The notes beneath the pieces were generated by a model. That model was not told the origin of the DNA. It made no database searches and saw only the letters and a list, made by a program, of their open reading frames with translations. Positions 60,896-64,000 of a stretch of 64,000 nt of DNA are shown piece after piece. The stretch comes from Azotimanducus sp965199815 (GTDB lineage: Bacteria; Pseudomonadota; Gammaproteobacteria; Pseudomonadales; Azotimanducaceae). Location: contig CBDATE010000033.1 in the NCBI GenBank assembly GCA_965199815.1, positions 124,001-188,000 on the forward strand, written 5' to 3'. The number at the start of each line of letters is the position of its first letter. The first letter of the stretch is position 1. The translations under genes were made by a program, and so were the position numbers.

Positions 60896-63307
60896 ATGAG
60901 ATTCAGTGAGTCCTGGCTGCGCGATTGTGTATCTCCGGCTCCGCAGCTGGATACCCGGCAACTCGCCGATCGGTTGACCATGCTCGGCCTCGAGGTCGAT
61001 TCCATCGAGTCGGCGGGTCAGGTGGACACGCATGTTGTTGCTGCCGAGATTATGGCCATCACCCCCATGAGTGCCGCGCCCTCCCCACTCTTGTGCGAAC
61101 TCGATATCGGGACAAGGCGCTTGCGCGTAGTCTGCGCGGCACCCAATCTGCGTGTCGGCATGAAGGTTGCTTGCGCTCAGGTGGGTGCTGAAATCGTCTC
61201 CGGTGTCGTCAGTGCTCGTGAAATTCAGGGTCGACAATCACAAGGCATGCTGGTCAGCGAACTCGAACTCGGCTTGAGCGAGACAGGTGACGTGATCATC
61301 GAACTCGATGATCACGTCACGCCCGGCACTTCCTTGCAGCGGGCACTCAACCTTGATGATGCCTGTATCAGCCTTGACCTGACACCGGATCGCGGTGACT
61401 GTCAGGGGGTGCTCGGCATTGCTCGCGACCTGGCCGCGTCTCTTGGTGCCGAAGTCGTGTGGCCGTCTTTCACTGAACCGCGTGGCGAGATACAAGACGA
61501 GTGCCCGGTCGCTGTCGAGGCACCACAGGCGTGTGCGCGCTTTCTTGCGGCAATTTGTCGTGAAATGCAGGCCGGGTGCAGTTCGCCTGCGTGGCTGCGC
61601 GAACGCCTGCGTCGCTCCGGGCTGCGCAGCATACATCCGGCGGTGGACATCACCAATTACGTCATGCTGGAACTCGGCCGTCCGCTGCACGCGTATGATC
61701 TGGACAAGATCCGCGGTGGTATTCGAGTGCGCTTTGGCGATGCGAGCGAGCAACTGATGCTGCTGAACGGCAAGCAGATATCACTTGACGGCGAGACACT
61801 GGCCATCTGTGATCATCAAGGCCCTCTGGGGCTCGCCGGCATCATGGGAGATGCCTCATCCGGCGTGACAGCCGAGACGCGCAGCCTGCTGCTCGAGTGC
61901 GCCTGGTTCAACCCGCGGCTGCTCGGGCGCAGTGCGCGTCGCCTCGGATTGCACACGGACGCTTCGCTGCGATTCGAGCGCGGCGTGGACCCCGAGTCCA
62001 TGCAACACGGCATGGATCGGGCGCGCCAGCTTGTGGCCGAGATCACCGGTGCCCGCCTGGGGCCGGTCACTCTGCGCGAATCGGTGCAGAATCTGCCGCG
62101 CAGATCTGCAATCACATTACGACAGGCACAGGTCAGGAGGCTCACGGGTGAGAACATCAAGCCGACCTTTGTCAGCGATGGACTCAGGCGGCTGCAATTC
62201 GAGGTGAAGGAAGCATCGCAGGATTCCTGGAGCGTAACGGCACCTGCACACAGATTCGATATAGAAGGGGAAGCGGATCTGGTGGAAGAAGTGGCGCGGC
62301 TGCATGGCTTCGAGCGCATCCCGTCGGTGCCCTCTGGCGGGATTCGTGCCGCCCGCGAGCTGGCGCGCCCGTCTCGTGTTGTGCGCGAATTCCTGGCAGC
62401 GCAGGGCTATCATGAAGTCATCAGCTACAGTTTCCTGCCGCAATCCCTGGTCGAGATGCTGCCGGGCGTTTCCGCCCCCGTGAGCCTGCAAAACCCCATG
62501 TCGAGCGATCAGGCGGTCATGCGCAGTAGCCTTGTCCCGGGGCTCTTGCGCACCTTGACGCACAATCTCTCGAGGCAACACTCGCGTACCCGGCTGTTTG
62601 AAGTCGGTCGGGTCTTTCTCGCCCCCGATGCCAACATGGAGCATCAGCCGCTACGCGTTGCCGCCGTGCATTGCGGAAGCCTGTGGCCCGAATCCTGGAA
62701 TCAGGATGCCCGTGATGTGGACTTCTTCGACCTCAAGGGCGATGTCGAGCGCCTCCTCGAAGAAATCTGTGGTGTCGGCGCACAGACCAGTACGCAGACT
62801 GGTACACAGATACGCTGGCTGCGCAGTACTCATGCGCTGTGTCATCCCGGCAGAGGGGCCCGTTTGCTACTCGACGGCTGCGACGCAGGGGTTGTTGCGC
62901 AGTTGCATCCTGACGCGGCTGATGCCCTGCAGATCGAGCATCCTGTGTGCTACTTCGAGCTTGATTGTGAGGTATTGACGCGCCGTCAAGCGGGTACATT
63001 CGTCGAGCCTTCCCGCTTTCCGCGAGTACGTCGCGATCTGGCAGTTCTGGTCAATCGCGATCTGGAAGCGGCCGAGATTGAACATGCTGTGCGCGCTGCC
63101 GCGGATGAAATTCTCTGTGACTTCGGTGTCTTTGATGTATATTCAGGTCCCGGTATTGCAGAGCGAGAAAAAAGCATCGCCATTCGGCTCCTGTTCCAGT
63201 CCCGTACCCGAACGCTCAAGGACGAGGAAGTCTCCGGGCGCGTTGCCCTCATCGTGGATGCGCTGCGTACACACTGCGGTGCCACTCTTCGCGGGGCCCT
63301 GGCGTGA
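60896..63307 (+). CDS. pheT: Phenylalanyl-tRNA synthetase beta subunit
   Basis: 803 residues, normal for the bacterial long form. Domain order: start helix MRFSESWLRDCV, the EMAP/tRNA-binding OB domain (about 40-150, CAAPNLRVGMKVACAQVGAE), the B3/B4 editing domain (VDITNYVMLELGRPLHAYD), B5 and the inactive catalytic core, and a C-terminal anticodon-binding FDX-ACB domain (FPRVRRDLAVLVNRDL; RLLFQSRTRTLKDEEV). It starts 13 nt after pheS. Confidence 0.97.
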   Translation: MRFSESWLRDCVSPAPQLDTRQLADRLTMLGLEVDSIESAGQVDTHVVAAEIMAITPMSAAPSPLLCELDIGTRRLRVVCAAPNLRVGMKVACAQVGAEIVSGVVSAREIQGRQSQGMLVSELELGLSETGDVIIELDDHVTPGTSLQRALNLDDACISLDLTPDRGDCQGVLGIARDLAASLGAEVVWPSFTEPRGEIQDECPVAVEAPQACARFLAAICREMQAGCSSPAWLRERLRRSGLRSIHPAVDITNYVMLELGRPLHAYDLDKIRGGIRVRFGDASEQLMLLNGKQISLDGETLAICDHQGPLGLAGIMGDASSGVTAETRSLLLECAWFNPRLLGRSARRLGLHTDASLRFERGVDPESMQHGMDRARQLVAEITGARLGPVTLRESVQNLPRRSAITLRQAQVRRLTGENIKPTFVSDGLRRLQFEVKEASQDSWSVTAPAHRFDIEGEADLVEEVARLHGFERIPSVPSGGIRAARELARPSRVVREFLAAQGYHEVISYSFLPQSLVEMLPGVSAPVSLQNPMSSDQAVMRSSLVPGLLRTLTHNLSRQHSRTRLFEVGRVFLAPDANMEHQPLRVAAVHCGSLWPESWNQDARDVDFFDLKGDVERLLEEICGVGAQTSTQTGTQIRWLRSTHALCHPGRGARLLLDGCDAGVVAQLHPDAADALQIEHPVCYFELDCEVLTRRQAGTFVEPSRFPRVRRDLAVLVNRDLEAAEIEHAVRAAADEILCDFGVFDVYSGPGIAEREKSIAIRLLFQSRTRTLKDEEVSGRVALIVDALRTHCGATLRGALA

Positions 63308-63310
63308 CGC

Positions 63311-63652
63311 ATGTCTGATTCGGCAAGACAAGGCAAGACGCTGACCAGAGCGGAGATTATCAACCGCCTGCATCTGGATCTCGGCTTGAGTAAACGCGAA
63401 GCCCGGCACATGACCGAGCATTTTTTTGAACAGATCGTCAGGAGTCTGGAAAACGATGAGCCTGTCAAGCTGTCCGGCTTCGGAAATTTTGTCTTGTGGA
63501 GAAAGCGCGCACGAATCGGGCGTAATCCCAGGACAGGCATCGAGGCAACCATCGCTGCGCGCCGTGTGGTGACCTTCAAGCCGGGAAAGAAGCTGCGTAA
63601 CCGGGTGCGGCGAGTACGAACACAATTCCCGAACGATTCAGAGAGCGTCTGA
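63311..63652 (+). CDS. ihfA: Integration host factor subunit alpha
   Basis: 113 residues; about 10 longer at the N-terminus and with a C-terminal tail compared with E. coli IhfA. The HU/IHF fold shows LTRAEIINRLHLDLGLSKRE, VKLSGFGNFVLW and the DNA-intercalating arm GRNPRTGIEATIAARRVVTF. Located 3 nt after pheT, the standard position of ihfA. It bends DNA at specific sites as a heterodimer with IhfB. Confidence 0.96.
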   Translation: MSDSARQGKTLTRAEIINRLHLDLGLSKREARHMTEHFFEQIVRSLENDEPVKLSGFGNFVLWRKRARIGRNPRTGIEATIAARRVVTFKPGKKLRNRVRRVRTQFPNDSESV

Positions 63653-63703
63653 AGACACCTCTGTCCACATACCAAGAGGAGATTCAGGAGCAGGGGGCGG
63701 CGA

Positions 63704-64000
63704 GTGCATACGCCAGACGCATCACAGGCACCAGATGCAGGGCACCAGGATGTGCTCGGCAAGGATGCCCCGCTTGAACCGATCCCGAACAAGCTGTACT
63801 TCACGATTGGTGAAGTGAGCGAGTTGTGCGCGGTGCCCGCGCATGTGCTGCGCTATTGGGAGCGCAAGGTGCCGCAACTGTCACAGGTGTCACGACGCAA
63901 TAATCGGCGTTATTACAAGCGGCAGGATGTCATGAAGGTCAGGCGCATGAGAGAGCTCGTGTACGGTCGGGGAATGACCATCAAGGGAGCCATACAGGCG
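63704..64000 (+). CDS. MerR-family transcriptional regulator (partial, runs off the window)
   Basis: At least 99 residues from a GTG at 63704, preceded by a purine-rich stretch. The MerR-type winged helix is evident: KLYFTIGEVSELCAVPAHVL, RYWERKVPQLSQVSRRNNRR, YYKRQDVMKVRRMRELVYGR and the beginning of GMTIKGAIQA. The N-terminal about 28 residues are an extra Asp/Gln-rich extension. A MerR-like gene directly after ihfA is a common gammaproteobacterial arrangement. The 3' end lies outside the window. Confidence 0.88.
   Translation, partial: MHTPDASQAPDAGHQDVLGKDAPLEPIPNKLYFTIGEVSELCAVPAHVLRYWERKVPQLSQVSRRNNRRYYKRQDVMKVRRMRELVYGRGMTIKGAIQA

Overview
This 64 kb window looks like a stretch of chromosome from a GC-rich gammaproteobacterium. 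Three gene orders support this: rpmI-rplT-pheS-pheT-ihfA followed by a MerR-type regulator; mlaC-ibaG/bolA-murA-hisG-hisD; and thrH-prpB-prpC-prpD. Aerobic respiration is suggested by a quinone-type PyrD, tyrosine/homogentisate catabolism, a TonB-dependent receptor and a P450. No rRNA, tRNA or CRISPR was found. The placement is an inference from gene order and protein resemblance; no search was run.

Layout. 1-9551: a giant secreted repeat protein (Ig-like, cadherin-like, FN3 and Calx-beta modules ending in a beta-barrel), open at the left edge and split by a one-base deletion near 6938. 9564-15390 (minus): cytochrome P450, YceI, uvrB, a secreted metallophosphoesterase. 15654-18871 (plus): a three-gene set of retropepsin-like protein, inactive-transglutaminase/7TM protein and RimK-like ATP-grasp ligase, followed directly by a type II restriction-modification pair (18878-21111). 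21148-25410 (plus): thrH and the methylcitrate genes prpBCD. 25442-32558 (minus): a Bat/aerotolerance operon (MoxR, DUF58, DUF4381, BatA, BatB-BatC fusion, BatD). 33005-35490: an island with a second restriction-modification pair (TSPPF methylase plus HNH nuclease) and an IS481-like transposase remnant. 35547-37602: pyrD and ddl, convergent and overlapping. 37763-45132 (minus): maiA, a VOC protein, fahA, hppD, a TonB-dependent receptor and a LuxR regulator. 45145-48851 (minus): MuiA-like protein, HEPN protein, zapE. 48932-53198 (minus): hisD, hisG, murA, bolA/ibaG, mlaC. 53511-56137 (minus): a DUF1640-like coiled-coil protein with 33-bp repeats and a Fic protein. 56254-64000 (plus): deoxynucleoside kinase, acsA, rpmI, rplT, pheS, pheT, ihfA and a truncated MerR gene.

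The most unusual non-coding feature is a family of interspersed elements made of consecutive stem-loops. Two near-complete, oppositely oriented copies of about 143-144 bp (11478-11621 and 32831-32973) each contain five hairpins with 4-5 nt loops. One module recurs as a 24-bp-stem hairpin at 38418-38470, and degenerate pieces occur at 53275-53332 and 58930-58955. Some of these pieces lie next to a shared sequence that also forms the end of the IS481-like remnant, which suggests a connection between the hairpin family and that insertion element.

A second theme is in-frame short tandem repeats inside otherwise ordinary genes: 12 bp in pheS, 15 bp in the BatB-BatC tail, 33 bp in the coiled-coil gene. 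Several normally conserved gene neighbours are absent beside these repeats: infC before rpmI, mlaFED before mlaC, and hmgA in the homogentisate cluster.
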